Below, piece after piece: positions 1 to 10,310 of a DNA stretch of 64,000 bases. Source of the stretch: Spiroplasma chinense (lineage in GTDB: Bacteria > Bacillota_I > Bacilli_A > Mycoplasmatales > Mycoplasmataceae). A model generated the notes under the pieces. The model was not told the origin of the DNA and searched no databases. It saw nothing but the letters and a program-made list of their open reading frames with translations. Position 1 is the stretch's first letter. Every line of letters begins with the position of its first letter. The stretch spans positions 806,001 through 870,000 of the forward strand of contig NZ_CP043026.1 in the NCBI RefSeq assembly GCF_008086545.1. The letters are read 5' to 3'. Position numbers and translations under genes: made by a program.

Positions 1-1396
1 TTGGTGTTACTTGTACATCAAAAGAAACTTCAGTTGCTCCATCATATTTAAGTGTAATTTTAACACTACCAGCTTTTTCACCAGTTACAGTTACAACATC
101 TCCATTAACTGAAGTTGTTGCAATTGATTCATCTAATGAAGTTGCTGTTAACGTTTTTCCTTCAACTTTGTTTGTGATTGAAACATTAACATTTACACTT
201 TCACCAGCTTTAACTGTTTGATTTGATACATTTCCAATAATTGGATCTGCTGCTGATACTGTAATTTTAAAAGTAACATCTTGTGCATCAGTATATTTAA
301 CTGTTACAACACTTTCACCTGCTTTTACACCAGTATAGTTAATAGTTGTCCCTGAAACCGAAACTGTGGCAACTTCTGTTGATGCAGAAGTTGCACTTAA
401 AGTTCCATTTCCACCGTTATTAATTGTTACATTTACAGAACCATTTGCTCCAGCTTTAACTGTTTGGTCATCAATTTTTGCAATAGATGCAACTGGTGTT
501 ACTTCTACTTCAAATGTAACACTTTCAGCTCCTGTGTAACTTAAAGTAATTGTAGCAGTTCCTGCTTTAATTCCTTTAAAAGTTACTTTTTTACCATCAA
601 CTGAAACTGTTGCAATAGTTGTATCACTTGAGTCTGCTTTTAAAGTTTCTGTTGTTTCATGGTTAACAGTTACGTTTACTGAACCTTCTTTACCTTCAAC
701 AACAGTTTGTTTTCCAGGTGCTGTAATTTCAGGAGATACTGCTTCTTCTTGAATTGTAACTATAATTACAAAATCAGTTGCTCCTTCATATTTTAAAGTA
801 ATATCAACTGTTGCTGCTTCTTTTCCTACACTTTTAATTGTTACTTTATCTTCTCCTACTGTAACTGTTGCAACATCTGGATTAGCACTAGTTGCAGTTA
901 AAACAGTATTTGGTTTTGGATTTTCAATTGAGTATGCAACATCAACTGAGTTTCCAGTTTGAACTGTTGCTGTTTTGTTTGCAGTAATACTTGGTGTAAC
1001 AATTGTAATAGCTTGAGTAAATGTTGCTTCATCTCCTCAAACAAATTTTGATGAATCACTAGAATCAGCTTTTGATTCTTTATAAGTAATTTTCAAACTT
1101 GTATTATTAGTTTCTAATTCTGCTTTAACAAATAAAACTTGTTTTACAGCTGTTGGGCTTTCATCTCCAACAAAGATTCCTTTATCATGATCTGCTTTAA
1201 CATCGCTGTTTATTGCTGTTAATGCTAAATCCCCACTTAAGTATCCTTTTTCAGCAATTTCTTTCACTTTAGCTTTTAAATTATCTAAAAACGAAACACT
1301 GCTTTTATCAGGAGCTTTATCTCCACAGGCAACAACAGTTGCACTAGTGGTGGCTACCAATCCTGTAGCAGCCAATAATGACAATAATTTTTTCAT
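1..1396 (-). CDS. Ig-like repeat surface lipoprotein (C-terminus outside window)
   Basis: Starts at the ATG at 1396 with a lipoprotein signal (Lys-Lys, hydrophobic stretch, Val-Val-Ala-Cys with Cys24). The frame is open to base 1 when TGA at 1037-1039 is read as Trp, giving about 465 residues with no stop, so the gene continues past the window. Residues 30-120 form a module shared with the next three lipoproteins (GIFVG...PT...QVLF...YKES...FVWG). After it come about four Ig-like domains of roughly 85 residues, each ending in the BIG2-like pattern ATxTLxYxGAexVxFxVxV. Such proteins are anchored outside by the lipidated Cys; adhesion or antigenic variation is a guess from domain type. Confidence 0.85.
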
Positions 1397-1520
1397 AAAT
1401 TCCCTTTCGTTAGTCGTGACTAATTGGAGGCAAGAAAAACTTTTCTTAAATTAGTTATTATAAATTTTGTATTTTTCCTTTATACACTCATATCTTGACC
1501 TCTCACTAACATTGTATTAC

Positions 1521-1536
1521 AAAAAAAAAAAAAAAA
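1521..1536. repeat. A16 homopolymer tract upstream of the 1-1396 lipoprotein gene
   Basis: Sixteen consecutive A residues lie 125 bp upstream of the start codon at 1396. A TATAAT-like -10 (minus strand) is at 1457-1462, so the tract is upstream of the core promoter and not in a -10/-35 spacer. Also serves as the end of the region following the neighbouring lipoprotein gene. Confidence 0.6.
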
Positions 1537-1608
1537 TGCTATTAATTTTAGAAAAAATGAAAAAAAATCCGAAAAAGTGCCTTATTTTGCATCTTTTTAA
1601 GGATTTAA

Positions 1609-4600
1609 TTATTCTGCAGTTTTAATTGCTCCATTTAAGTCAAATGTAGCATTATCGATAGTATAATTTTGATCATCAATTGTGATAGTTATAACTACAT
1701 CAGTTTCACTACCTTCTTTTAAAGTAGCTTCAAGTTTTGTAACTCCTTCAAAATTTTTAACCAATTCTGCTAAAGCATCATTTACTTCTTGTAAAGATGC
1801 TTTATCTTTAATATTTAAAATATCTTCATTTTCAGAAATTGAAGTAACTTTAATTTCTGTTTTAACAACCTCTTTTTCAATAGCGTTTGTTATTGTAAAG
1901 GTATTTTCTTGACTTCCAAGAGTATAGCCTGATTCAAGTTCAATTGTAATTAAAACATCAGTATCATTATTTTTAATTGCAGATGCAGTAATTGATTTAA
2001 CTCCTTCAATTGAAATGTCTTTAAGTTTTTCATTTACTTCTGCTAAATCTTTTAAGTTACTAATTACTTTAAACTGAGAATCAGATTTGATATCATTCAT
2101 GTCTAACTCAACATCTTTTTTAGCAATAGCGTTTATTATTGTAAAAGTATTTTCTTGACTTCCAAGAGTATAGCCTGATTCAAGTTCAATTGTAATTAAA
2201 ACATCAGTATCATTATTTTTAATTGCAGATGCAGTAATTGATTTAACTCCTTCAATTGAAATGTCTTTAAGTTTTTCATTTACTTCTGCTAAATCTTTTA
2301 AGTTACTAATTGCTTCAAATTGAGAATCATCTTTGATATCATTCATGTCTAACTCAACATCTTTTTTAGCAATAGCGCTTGTTATTGTAAAGTTAGTTTC
2401 ATCAATTGAATAATTTTCTTCTAAGCTAATTTCAACTTTTACATCAGTATCGTTTATTGTAGAAGCTTTTAATGAAGAAACTCCAGTGATCTTTATTTTT
2501 CCTAAAGCTTCATTTACAGCGTTTAAATCAGAAAGATTTTGTATTTTTTTGACATCCTCATTATTAATTATGTCATTGACTTCAAGTTTAATTATTTCTG
2601 GTTCTTTTTCTTTAACTGTTACTTTGAAAGTAACTTCATCAGCACCAGGATAACTTAAAGTAATTGTAGTTTCTCCAGCTGCTTTTGCACTTATTGTAAT
2701 TTTTGAGTCAGTTACACTTACTGTTGCAATTTCTTCATCACTTGAACTTGCACTTAATTTTCCATCAGTTGTAGCATTTGCAATTGCAACTGTTATTGTT
2801 TTATCATCATCACCAACTGTTAAAGTTTGATCATCAGGAGAAGTGATCACTGGTTTTTCAACAGGTTTTTCTTCTTCTTTAACTGTTACTTTAAAAGTGA
2901 CATTATCTGCATCAGGATAACTTAAAGTAATTGTAGCTGTTCCAGCTGCTTTTGCACTTATTGTGATTTTTGAATCAGTTACACTTACTGTTGCAATTTC
3001 TTTATCACTTGAACTTGCACTTAATTTACCATCAGTTGTAGCATTTGCAATTGCAACTGTTATTGTTTTATCATCATCACCAACTGTTAAAGTTTGGTCA
3101 TCAGGAGAAGTGATCACAGGTTTTTCAACAGGTTTTTCTTCTTCTTTAACTGTTACTTTGAAAGTGACATTATCTGCATCAGGATAACTTAAAGTGATAG
3201 TAGCTGTTCCAGCTGCTTTTGCACTTATTGTAATTTTTGAGTCAGTTACACTTACTGTTGCAATTTCTTCATCACTTGAACTTGCACTTAATTTTCCATC
3301 AGTTGTAGCATTTGCAACTGCAACTGTTATTGTTTTGTCATCATCACCAACCGTTAAAGTTTGGTCATCAGGAGAAGTGATCACAGGTTTTTCAACAGGT
3401 ATTTCTTCTTCTTTAACTGTTACTTTAAAAGTGACGTTATCTGCATCAGGATAAGTTAAAGTGATAGTAGCTGTTCCAGCTGCTTTTGCACTTATTGTAA
3501 TTTTTGAGTCAGTTACACTTACTGTTGCAATTTCTTCATCACTTGAACTTGCACTTAATTTTCCATCAGTTGTAGCATTTGCAATTGCAACTGTTATTGT
3601 TTTATCATCATCACCAACTGTTAAAGTTTGGTCATCAGGAGAAGTGATCACAGGTTTTTCAACAGGTTTTTCTTCTTCTTTAACTGTTACTTTGAAAGTG
3701 ACATTATCTGCATCAGGATAACTTAAAGTAATTGTAGCTTCTCCTTTACCTACAGCATGGATTGAAACTTTATTTGTTTCTTTATCAACAGATACTGTTG
3801 CAATATCATTGCTGCTTGAACTTGCTTTTAATTCACCTTCACTTGTTGGGTTTTCTATTTCTATTGCAATAACTTTTTCTTCATCACCAACTGTTAAAGT
3901 TTGGTCGCTTGGTATTGCAATAACTGGTTTTTCAACAGGTTTATCATTTACAGTTACATTAAAAGTAACATTTGTAGCACCAGGGTAACTTAAAGTAATA
4001 ACTGCAGTTCCACTTGATTTTGCATTTAATAAAAGTTTAGTTCCATCAACACTTACTTGTACAACATTTTCTTTATCAGAAGATGCTGTTAAAGTTCCAT
4101 TATCTTGGTTAGTGATTGTAATATCTACAAATTTATTATCACCTACTGTTAAAGTTTGGTCATTTGGTTTTGTAATTACAGGTTTTGGTTTTTCATTAAC
4201 TGTTACTTTGAAAGAAACATTTTCAGCTCCAGTATAACTTAAAGTAATTGTTGCTTCTCCAGCTGCTTTTGCAGTTAATGAAACTTTTGATCCTTCAACT
4301 TTTACTTCAATAACATTTGTTTTATCAGATTCTGCAGTTAAAGTTCCATTATCTTGGTTTGCAATTGAAACATCTACAGATTTACTTTCACCAACTGTTA
4401 AAGTTTGGTCACTTGGTTTTGTAATTACAGGTTTTGGTTTTTCATTTACAGTAACTATAAATGTGAAGTCTTCTGCATTTTCGTATTTTAAAGTAACTGC
4501 AGAACTTCCTACACCTATTGCTTTAATAGTTAATTTATTATCTTTTAATGAAGCGCTTATAAAATTGTTGTTGCTTACAACAACTTGTAATTCAACACCA

Positions 4601-5091
4601 TCAATTGGATTTGTAACTTTTACATCAATTGTTTTTTCTTGTCCTATAATTAAAGTTTGATTTGCAATTTCTTGAATTACTGGTCTTGTTATTTTAATAG
4701 TTCTGTCATAACTTTGTTCTGGTCCCCAAATTATATTTGAAAGGTTTCCACTTTCATTAATTGATTCACTGTAAGTTACAACAACTTTAGTTTTTTGTGC
4801 ATTTAAATCTACACTTCTAAATAAAGTTTGGTCAATATCAGTAGGTTTTGGTATAACACCATTTTCAATAACAAACAATCCATTTTCAGGATCTGCTTTA
4901 ATTGATTCTTTAACAGCTTCTAAAGCAGCTTCTGGTGTTGCAAATCCTTTATTTACAACTTTGTCAATGTTATCATCCATAATTTCTTTTCCCAAGTTCG
5001 GAATTGGTGAAGCATCCAAACATGCAACAGCAAGCCCACTAGTTGTTGCACTAAGCGATATTACAGACAATATGCTTAATAATTTTTTCAT
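1609..5091 (-). CDS. Large Ig-like repeat surface lipoprotein (1160 aa)
   Basis: Lipoprotein signal with Cys24 (Ala-Val-Ala-Cys). Residues ~30-130 carry the shared N-terminal module ending in Trp-Gly at ~123. Then come about nine BIG2/Ig-like domains of ~85-90 residues (each starting near a DQTLTVG motif and ending YPxADxVTFKVTV), linked by acidic/proline spacers such as EEEKPVEKP. Four consecutive domains are nearly identical. The C-terminal ~300 residues are a different repeat type (LDMNDIK...NLKDLAEVNEKLKDI), present about four times, two copies nearly identical. No membrane anchor other than the lipid. Unusually large; the identical repeats would allow length change by recombination. Function unknown; an adhesin or phase/size-variable antigen is an inference. 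Stop TAA at 1609. Confidence 0.88.
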   Translation of the reverse strand: MKKLLSILSVISLSATTSGLAVACLDASPIPNLGKEIMDDNIDKVVNKGFATPEAALEAVKESIKADPENGLFVIENGVIPKPTDIDQTLFRSVDLNAQKTKVVVTYSESINESGNLSNIIWGPEQSYDRTIKITRPVIQEIANQTLIIGQEKTIDVKVTNPIDGVELQVVVSNNNFISASLKDNKLTIKAIGVGSSAVTLKYENAEDFTFIVTVNEKPKPVITKPSDQTLTVGESKSVDVSIANQDNGTLTAESDKTNVIEVKVEGSKVSLTAKAAGEATITLSYTGAENVSFKVTVNEKPKPVITKPNDQTLTVGDNKFVDITITNQDNGTLTASSDKENVVQVSVDGTKLLLNAKSSGTAVITLSYPGATNVTFNVTVNDKPVEKPVIAIPSDQTLTVGDEEKVIAIEIENPTSEGELKASSSSNDIATVSVDKETNKVSIHAVGKGEATITLSYPDADNVTFKVTVKEEEKPVEKPVITSPDDQTLTVGDDDKTITVAIANATTDGKLSASSSDEEIATVSVTDSKITISAKAAGTATITLTYPDADNVTFKVTVKEEEIPVEKPVITSPDDQTLTVGDDDKTITVAVANATTDGKLSASSSDEEIATVSVTDSKITISAKAAGTATITLSYPDADNVTFKVTVKEEEKPVEKPVITSPDDQTLTVGDDDKTITVAIANATTDGKLSASSSDKEIATVSVTDSKITISAKAAGTATITLSYPDADNVTFKVTVKEEEKPVEKPVITSPDDQTLTVGDDDKTITVAIANATTDGKLSASSSDEEIATVSVTDSKITISAKAAGETTITLSYPGADEVTFKVTVKEKEPEIIKLEVNDIINNEDVKKIQNLSDLNAVNEALGKIKITGVSSLKASTINDTDVKVEISLEENYSIDETNFTITSAIAKKDVELDMNDIKDDSQFEAISNLKDLAEVNEKLKDISIEGVKSITASAIKNNDTDVLITIELESGYTLGSQENTFTIINAIAKKDVELDMNDIKSDSQFKVISNLKDLAEVNEKLKDISIEGVKSITASAIKNNDTDVLITIELESGYTLGSQENTFTITNAIEKEVVKTEIKVTSISENEDILNIKDKASLQEVNDALAELVKNFEGVTKLEATLKEGSETDVVITITIDDQNYTIDNATFDLNGAIKTAE
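1866..2357. repeat. Two nearly identical 246-bp tandem repeats in lipoprotein C-terminus
   Basis: The same text recurs at a 246-bp interval (for example gtctaactcaacatc at 2101 and 2347), encoding two 82-residue units with only a few substitutions. Unit borders are approximate. Confidence 0.8.
2613..3947. repeat. 267-bp tandem repeat array encoding Ig-like domains
   Basis: The string aactgttacttt recurs at about 2613, 2880, 3147, 3414 and 3681, a constant 267-bp (89-codon) period. The central units differ by only a few bases, so recent expansion or gene conversion is likely; the outer units are more diverged. Confidence 0.88.
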
Positions 5092-5283
5092 TTATATATC
5101 CCCTTTTAATATTTAATAGATTAGTATTGTGATTTATAAAAAATACGTTTTATACGTTTAATTGTTAATATAGCAATATAGATAATTACTTTATTTTTAC
5201 CTAAAAATATTATAAAGTAAAAAAAGTCAATTTAACACTTAAAAATTTATGCTAAAGAGACTTTTATTAAACTATTAAATTTA

Positions 5284-7404
5284 TTATTTTACTGTAACTG
5301 TAAAAGTTACATCATCTGCAAATTCATATTTTAAAGTAATTGTTGAAGTTCCCTCTTTAAGAGCAATTATTGTTAAATCATCTCCTTTAAGATTTACTTC
5401 AATAATGTCTTTGTTTTCGTTTTCAAACTCTAATTGAGCTTTTGAATGATTAAACACTTTTGTTTTTATAGTAACTTGTTTGTCAACTTCTAATTCAAAA
5501 TCATCAATCTCTTGAATTATTGGTTTATCTACTGTTGCTATAAAACTAATTTCTGGTGCATCACCATAATTTACAAAAATCTTTGTTTTACCAGGTTTTA
5601 ATCCTTTTAAAGAAATTTCTTTACCTTGTACCAAAACTTCTACTATATCTTCATTTTCACTTTTAGCAGTTATATAACTTCCATTCTCATACTCTAATTC
5701 AACAATTATTTTTGAAATAGAGTCTACATTTAAAAGTTGATTTTCTATAGGTTTGATTACAGGTTTTTCTACATATACTTCAAATACAACAGATTGTGCA
5801 TTTTTGTAAGATATTTTTACAGAAGTTGAACCAAACGCTAAACCTTTAATTGCCAATTTGTTTCCATTTCTTATAATTGAAATTAAATTTTCATCAAATT
5901 CTTTAACTTCAAAATTATTGTCATTTGCATTTTCAATTATAACTTCAATATTTGCACTGTGATTAATAGCCATTCTTTGATCTTCTATTGGTTTTATAAC
6001 TGGTTTGTAAACTGTAACTTTAAAAGTAATTGATTTAGCATTTTTGTAAGTTACAGTTACATTAGTTTCGCCATCCATCAAACCTGTGATTATTAACTTG
6101 TTATTATTTAAATTAATTTTTATTATTTTGTTATCATAACCTTCAACACCAATTAAGTCTTCAGTTGCATTTGAAATATTTGCTTGCACTTCAATTGTTT
6201 GGTCAATATTTAATGTTTGGTCTTGTATTGGTTGAATAATTGGTTCTTCTAAAATCTCTACTTTAAAAGTTACACTTTGTGCAAAAGAATATTGAACAGT
6301 AATTGTAGCTGTTCCCAATTCTAAAGCATCAATCTTTAAAACCTTGTCTGTTAGGGAAATATTTGCAAGATCTTGTTCATTTATATTTGCACTTAATTCA
6401 CCATCAATTTCTGATTCTAAATTAATATTTACTTCACTTGAAAAACCTCTTAATATACTTATATCTTTAATTGCTCCAATTGTTGGAACTTTTACAACAT
6501 TCATTTTAAATTCTAAATCTTCAGCACCACTGTAAGTAAGTTTAATGTTTGCAGAACCAACTTTGTTTGTTTTAAGTTTTAAAATATATCTTCCTTTTGA
6601 AGCTGTGATTGGAGTTAATGTTGTAGTTAAAACACTTGTATCTGACGAACTTACATATAAAGTTGCAAGTGTTGGATTATTCACAACAACTTCAAATTCC
6701 TCTTCAAAACCAACAACTGTTTTATTTTTTAATTTATCAACCTTAATAAAAGGAGGAAATACATCATCTTTAACTTCAACATTAAACACTCTATCTTGTG
6801 CTCCTGTTGCTTTTAGAGTAATAGAAGTTGTACCTTTTTTTAAACCAGTTATTGTTAGCTTATTATTTTCTAAAGTTAAATCTATTAAATCTGTGTCTTT
6901 TGCAATTGCTTGAATATTGTCATCAATTGCATCGCTAACTTTTAAGTTTACTTCAATTTCATGCCCCACTTCTAAAATTAAATCACTTACCACTTCAATA
7001 ACTGGTTTTTTTAATTTTATTGATTGAGTAAAGTTGTTTTCTTTACCCCAAACAAAAGTTGAAGGATCTGCAATGTTAATTTCAGAAATTTTATACACAA
7101 TTGTCACAGAATTATTGTTTTCATTTGCAAAAGCATCACTAAATAAAACTTGGTGAATTTTTGTTGGTTGTTCATTACCAACAAAAACCCCATTTTCACT
7201 GTTTGAAGCAATTTTTGATTTAATAACTTCAATAGCGTGTTCTGGCGAACTAAAACTTTCTGAAGCAATATCAGAAACCATATCCTTTAAATTATTTACA
7301 TGTGTTTCAACTTCATTTACAACAGGTTCTCCACAAGCCACAACACTTGTTGTAACAGAAGAAGTAAGTGAAATTGTTGCCAATAATCCCATAAGTTTTT
7401 TCAT
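5284..7404 (-). CDS. Ig-like repeat surface lipoprotein (706 aa)
   Basis: Signal peptide with Cys24 (Val-Val-Ala-Cys-Gly). The N-terminal module (GVFVGNEQPTKIHQVLF, then FVWG near residue 120) matches the neighbouring lipoproteins. Seven or so Ig-like domains follow, with consensus PVIKPIEDQ...I...I.GL..G.T.I.ISYK.A..V.F.V.V. Unlike the 1609-5091 gene its repeats are diverged, so it looks older. Separate promoter region upstream (7405-7518). Surface location is supported by the lipobox; the binding partner is unknown. Confidence 0.87.
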   Translation of the reverse strand: MKKLMGLLATISLTSSVTTSVVACGEPVVNEVETHVNNLKDMVSDIASESFSSPEHAIEVIKSKIASNSENGVFVGNEQPTKIHQVLFSDAFANENNNSVTIVYKISEINIADPSTFVWGKENNFTQSIKLKKPVIEVVSDLILEVGHEIEVNLKVSDAIDDNIQAIAKDTDLIDLTLENNKLTITGLKKGTTSITLKATGAQDRVFNVEVKDDVFPPFIKVDKLKNKTVVGFEEEFEVVVNNPTLATLYVSSSDTSVLTTTLTPITASKGRYILKLKTNKVGSANIKLTYSGAEDLEFKMNVVKVPTIGAIKDISILRGFSSEVNINLESEIDGELSANINEQDLANISLTDKVLKIDALELGTATITVQYSFAQSVTFKVEILEEPIIQPIQDQTLNIDQTIEVQANISNATEDLIGVEGYDNKIIKINLNNNKLIITGLMDGETNVTVTYKNAKSITFKVTVYKPVIKPIEDQRMAINHSANIEVIIENANDNNFEVKEFDENLISIIRNGNKLAIKGLAFGSTSVKISYKNAQSVVFEVYVEKPVIKPIENQLLNVDSISKIIVELEYENGSYITAKSENEDIVEVLVQGKEISLKGLKPGKTKIFVNYGDAPEISFIATVDKPIIQEIDDFELEVDKQVTIKTKVFNHSKAQLEFENENKDIIEVNLKGDDLTIIALKEGTSTITLKYEFADDVTFTVTVK

Positions 7405-7518
7405 AATTTTGCCCCCATAAACATTGATTATTATTGATATTTTCTTGGTTGATATAAATAAATATAAATATATTATAAATTATTTTGCCCAATATTGAAA
7501 TAGCAAAATCAAACATAA

Positions 7519-7572
7519 AAAAACTATGCTTAGTTTTTAATAAAAAATCATTTATTTAAAACTAAGCATAGA
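7519..7572 (-). terminator. Rho-independent terminator after the 7726-8478 lipoprotein gene
   Basis: Arms ctatgcttagtttt (about 7526-7539) and aaaactaagcatag (7558-7571) are complementary, and the minus strand runs into a T tract (plus-strand A7) after the stem. Confidence 0.75.
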
Positions 7573-7608
7573 AAATTCATTTAATTTTACACTACTAATT
7601 TTATTTAC

Positions 7609-7725
7609 TTAAAAGTTAATGTTATGTACTTGTGAATTTATATTTTTAATAAATTCTTCAGCCTTTTTTTCTTTTTCGTGTGTACTGGTTGTTTAAGTAG
7701 AAGAACTATTTTTTGTATAAACTTT
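7609..7725 (-). pseudogene. In-frame 3' remnant beyond the stop of the 7726-8478 lipoprotein gene
   Basis: Continuing the same reading frame past TAG at 7726-7728 gives a short peptide, a second stop (TAA), then a lysine/glutamate-rich, coding-like tail ending EEFIKNINSQVHNINF and TAA at 7609-7611. This looks like the decayed end of a once longer protein. It could also be chance, since the stretch is only 38 codons. Confidence 0.4.
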
Positions 7726-8478
7726 CTAATCTACAGTTCCATTATAAGATACTGTAAATACATATTCTGAAACAAGCTCTTTTCATTCAAAATTGTTTAA
7801 TAATAAGTTATCTGTTGCAAATGATTCAGACAATTTATAAACAATCGTAAATACGTTTCCTTCAAGAGTGATATTTTGTAAATGTGGAACAATTTGTCCA
7901 ATACCAGTGGGACTTGTGTTTGTAGATAAAAATATTCCTTTTTCATGATTTTCAAGTAATTTACCCAAAACACTTCGAATTTCATCTTCATCACCATATT
8001 TTTTATTATCGGCATCTAATAAAATTTCTGTTTCTTTTATAAAATTTTCAGCTCCAGCATAATAAAAATTTTTTATTTTAATTCTTACTTGAATTAATTT
8101 TTCTTCTTTTGCTCATTTAAAAACTGAAGCATCTTCTGTTGAAGCAACTGATTCAAAGTAATATATTGAAATAGTGTTCATATCTTTTGCTTCTGCCCTA
8201 CTGAATGCTACTTGTTCTAAACCAGTTGGAGCTTTTATGTTATTTTCAAAAACACCATCAGCAACAGATTCTTCAATTCTGATATGGGTGACTGCTTCAT
8301 TTGTTGAATAAAAATCAATACCATCGGCTGTTAATTGATCCTCTAATTGTTTTTTTAGTGCTTCAAATGGAGTAGTTTTTTGAGGTTTTGGATTACTGGT
8401 TAATTCACAAGCTATTGTTGTTGTGCTTGATGAAATAACAAATGTAAAACTTCCTAAAATAATTAATAATTTTTTCAT
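7726..8478 (-). CDS. Lipoprotein with two copies of the shared N-terminal module, probably truncated
   Basis: Start chosen at ATG 8476-8478 because AAGGGAA lies just upstream; the ATG at 8493 overlaps that site. Lipobox Ile-Ala-Cys gives Cys24. About 250 residues through TGA(Trp) codons at 8113 and 7783. The protein holds the module found in the neighbouring lipoproteins twice in a row: DGVFENNIKAPTGLEQVAF...FKW and then KGIFLSTNTSPTGIGQIV...FEW. No Ig-like domains follow; the frame stops at TAG 7726. Together with the in-frame tail downstream this suggests a gene that lost its 3' part. Confidence 0.7.
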
Positions 8479-8493
8479 AATAATTCCCTTCAA

Positions 8494-8731
8494 ATTCTAC
8501 ATACTAATTTCAAATCTTCTAAATAAGATTTGAAATTAGTATCTTAATAATAAACTATTTTTAAAAAATAAAGTTAAAACAGAAAAAAACATTTTAAACA
8601 TAATGTTTTTTGTAGTAATTATCATTTACAAAATGTAACTCTCTGAATTTCCCTTTATTTTTTATGCTATTCAACTTTTTATATTTTTTGTTAATTAACA
8701 TTACTCTTATTATAGACAAAAAATGACACAT
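8494..8731. other. Intergenic stretch with no gene seen
   Basis: AT-rich region between the lipoprotein start and the HAD gene terminator. It should hold the promoter of the 8478 gene, but I see no convincing -35/-10 pair or structured RNA. Confidence 0.4.
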
Positions 8732-8770
8732 AAAAAAGCAATAAAATTATCAAAAATTTTATTGCTTTTA
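8732..8770 (-). terminator. Terminator after the HAD phosphatase gene
   Basis: aaaagcaataaaatt and aattttattgctttt form a long stem followed on the minus strand by T residues, 3 bp beyond the stop codon. Confidence 0.7.
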
Positions 8771-8772
8771 AT

Positions 8773-9630
8773 TTAATTAAATTCTTGGATTAATTCATTT
8801 AATTTAATCCCTACACCATCTTTATCAAAATCTAATATAACTTCTTTTGCAAGTTTTTTTATACCTTCAATAGCATTTCCTACAGCATAGCTGTTTTTGT
8901 ATTCTTTAAACATAGGATAATCATTAAATTCATCTCCAAAGATATAAACGTTGTTTTTATCTTCTATTTCTAAGAATTTTCTTAATTGGTCAAGACCTCA
9001 ATCTTTTCCACTACCTTTTTTATAGAATTCTAAAACTATTCTGTTTGCATACATAAATTCAAGTACTTCAATGTCTAAATCTTTAAGTAGATTTAATACA
9101 AATTGTTTGTATTGTTCATCACTACATTCAACATAGATTGAAGGCATTTCATTTACTTTTTCTTTAATGTTCTTGTAAAGTTCTTCTTGGTTTTCATAGA
9201 CATTAAAGATTACATCTTTACTGTCTAATAAGTTAAATTTAGTGTTTTCAAATAAACGACAATTAACTGAATCTTTAGTTAAATACGCATCAAAATCACC
9301 TAGTAAATCATATCCGATTCCACCTTCTCTTAAAATTTCGATAATTTTAAAGATCTCATCTTTTGAAAAATGATTTTTTGCAATGTATTTTTTAGTTTTT
9401 GGGTCAATTACACTAATTCCATTAGTTGTAATTACTGGAAGTGTAACTTTTAAGTTATTTACATGTTCTTCTGCTAGAAAATAATTTCTACCAGTAACAA
9501 CTGTAAAAGCATTATTTGTTTTATCCATAAAATTTTGAATAAGTTCTAAGTTTGTTTTACTTATTTTATTGTTCCTATCAACAATAGTTCCATCTAAATC
9601 TGTTGCAGCTATCTTTTTATATTCACTCAT
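8773..9630 (-). CDS. Cof-type HAD-superfamily sugar-phosphatase-like hydrolase
   Basis: 285 residues through TGA(Trp) at 8998. HAD motif I is TDLDGT with nucleophile Asp11 and Asp13; motif IV is GDEFNDYPMF with Asp233 and Asp237. Length and the C2-type cap between the motifs fit the Cof/YidA branch, cytosolic phosphatases acting on sugar phosphates or similar small metabolites; the substrate cannot be told from sequence. GAGG site precedes the ATG at 9630. It lies just downstream of engB but with that gene's terminator in between. Confidence 0.88.
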
Positions 9631-9689
9631 TTTCTTACCTCACAAGATTATTATATTTAAAAATAGCTTTATATAAAGAAATTTTTAAA

Positions 9690-9716
9690 TAAAAAAAATG
9701 AGATGTGATCTCATTA
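9690..9716 (-). terminator. Terminator after engB
   Basis: aatgagat-gtg-atctcatt hairpin with A8 on its left side, i.e. a T run on the minus strand. The stem overlaps the engB stop codon. Confidence 0.8.
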
Positions 9717-10298
9717 CTTTATAAATTCTTCAATTAATCCAAAAACTTTTTCAAAGTTTTCCTTATTTGTTGAACTGATTGATATAAATAAATCATCTTT
9801 ATCCATACCTAAAGTCTGTTTAATTAATTTTTCATTTTTTACAATATCATTTCTTTTACATTTATCACGTTTTGTAGCAATTATTAATACTCGAATATTA
9901 AATCCTTTAAAGAAGTTATACATTTCAACATCATCATTTGTTGGTTTATGACGTAAATCAACAAGTTGAACTACACCTTTTAAGTTATCTCTTTCTGTTA
10001 AGTATTCTTCCATCATTTCTGCAAAACCTTGTTTCATATCAAAACTAACTCTTGCATATCCATAACCTGGAGCATCAACTATTCTGTATTGACCATTGTT
10101 AATTTCAAAGAAATTTAACAATCTAGTTTTTCCTGGTGTTGAACTTGTTTTTGCAAGTTTGTTTTGATTTGTAAGAGCATTAATAAATGTTGATTTTCCT
10201 ACATTACTTCTTCCAACAAAACAAATTTCAGACATATCATCTGAAATTCAATCTTTCTTAGCTGCTGCTGATTTTATAAATTTAGCTTGTTTTATCAT
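9714..10298 (-). CDS. engB: Ribosome biogenesis GTPase EngB/YsxC
   Basis: 194 residues. The true start is the ATG at 10296-10298: reading through TGA(Trp17) adds 21 residues typical of the family (KFIKSAAAKKDWISDD) before the G1 motif GRSNVGKS at 29-36. G2 threonine lies in TPGKTR, G3 is DAPGYG at ~75-80, G4 is TKRD at ~142, G5 the SISS segment. This TrmE-Era-like GTPase assists late 50S subunit assembly. It follows the 10311-10646 gene by 12 bp, so the two are probably co-transcribed. Confidence 0.95.
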
Positions 10299-10310
10299 AT
10301 TATTCTTTTT

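Noticed and set aside
1521-1536. Phase-variable promoter spacer (A16)
   Set aside because: The tract is ~60 bp upstream of the -10 candidate and not between -35 and -10; kept only as a repeat.
2613-3947. CRISPR-like regular repeats
   Set aside because: Repeat unit is 267 bp, in frame and coding; no short repeat-spacer pattern and no cas genes.
2963-6913. Plus-strand open frames across the lipoprotein genes
   Set aside because: They mirror the repeats of the minus-strand genes, lack ribosome sites and have hydrophobic low-complexity translations.
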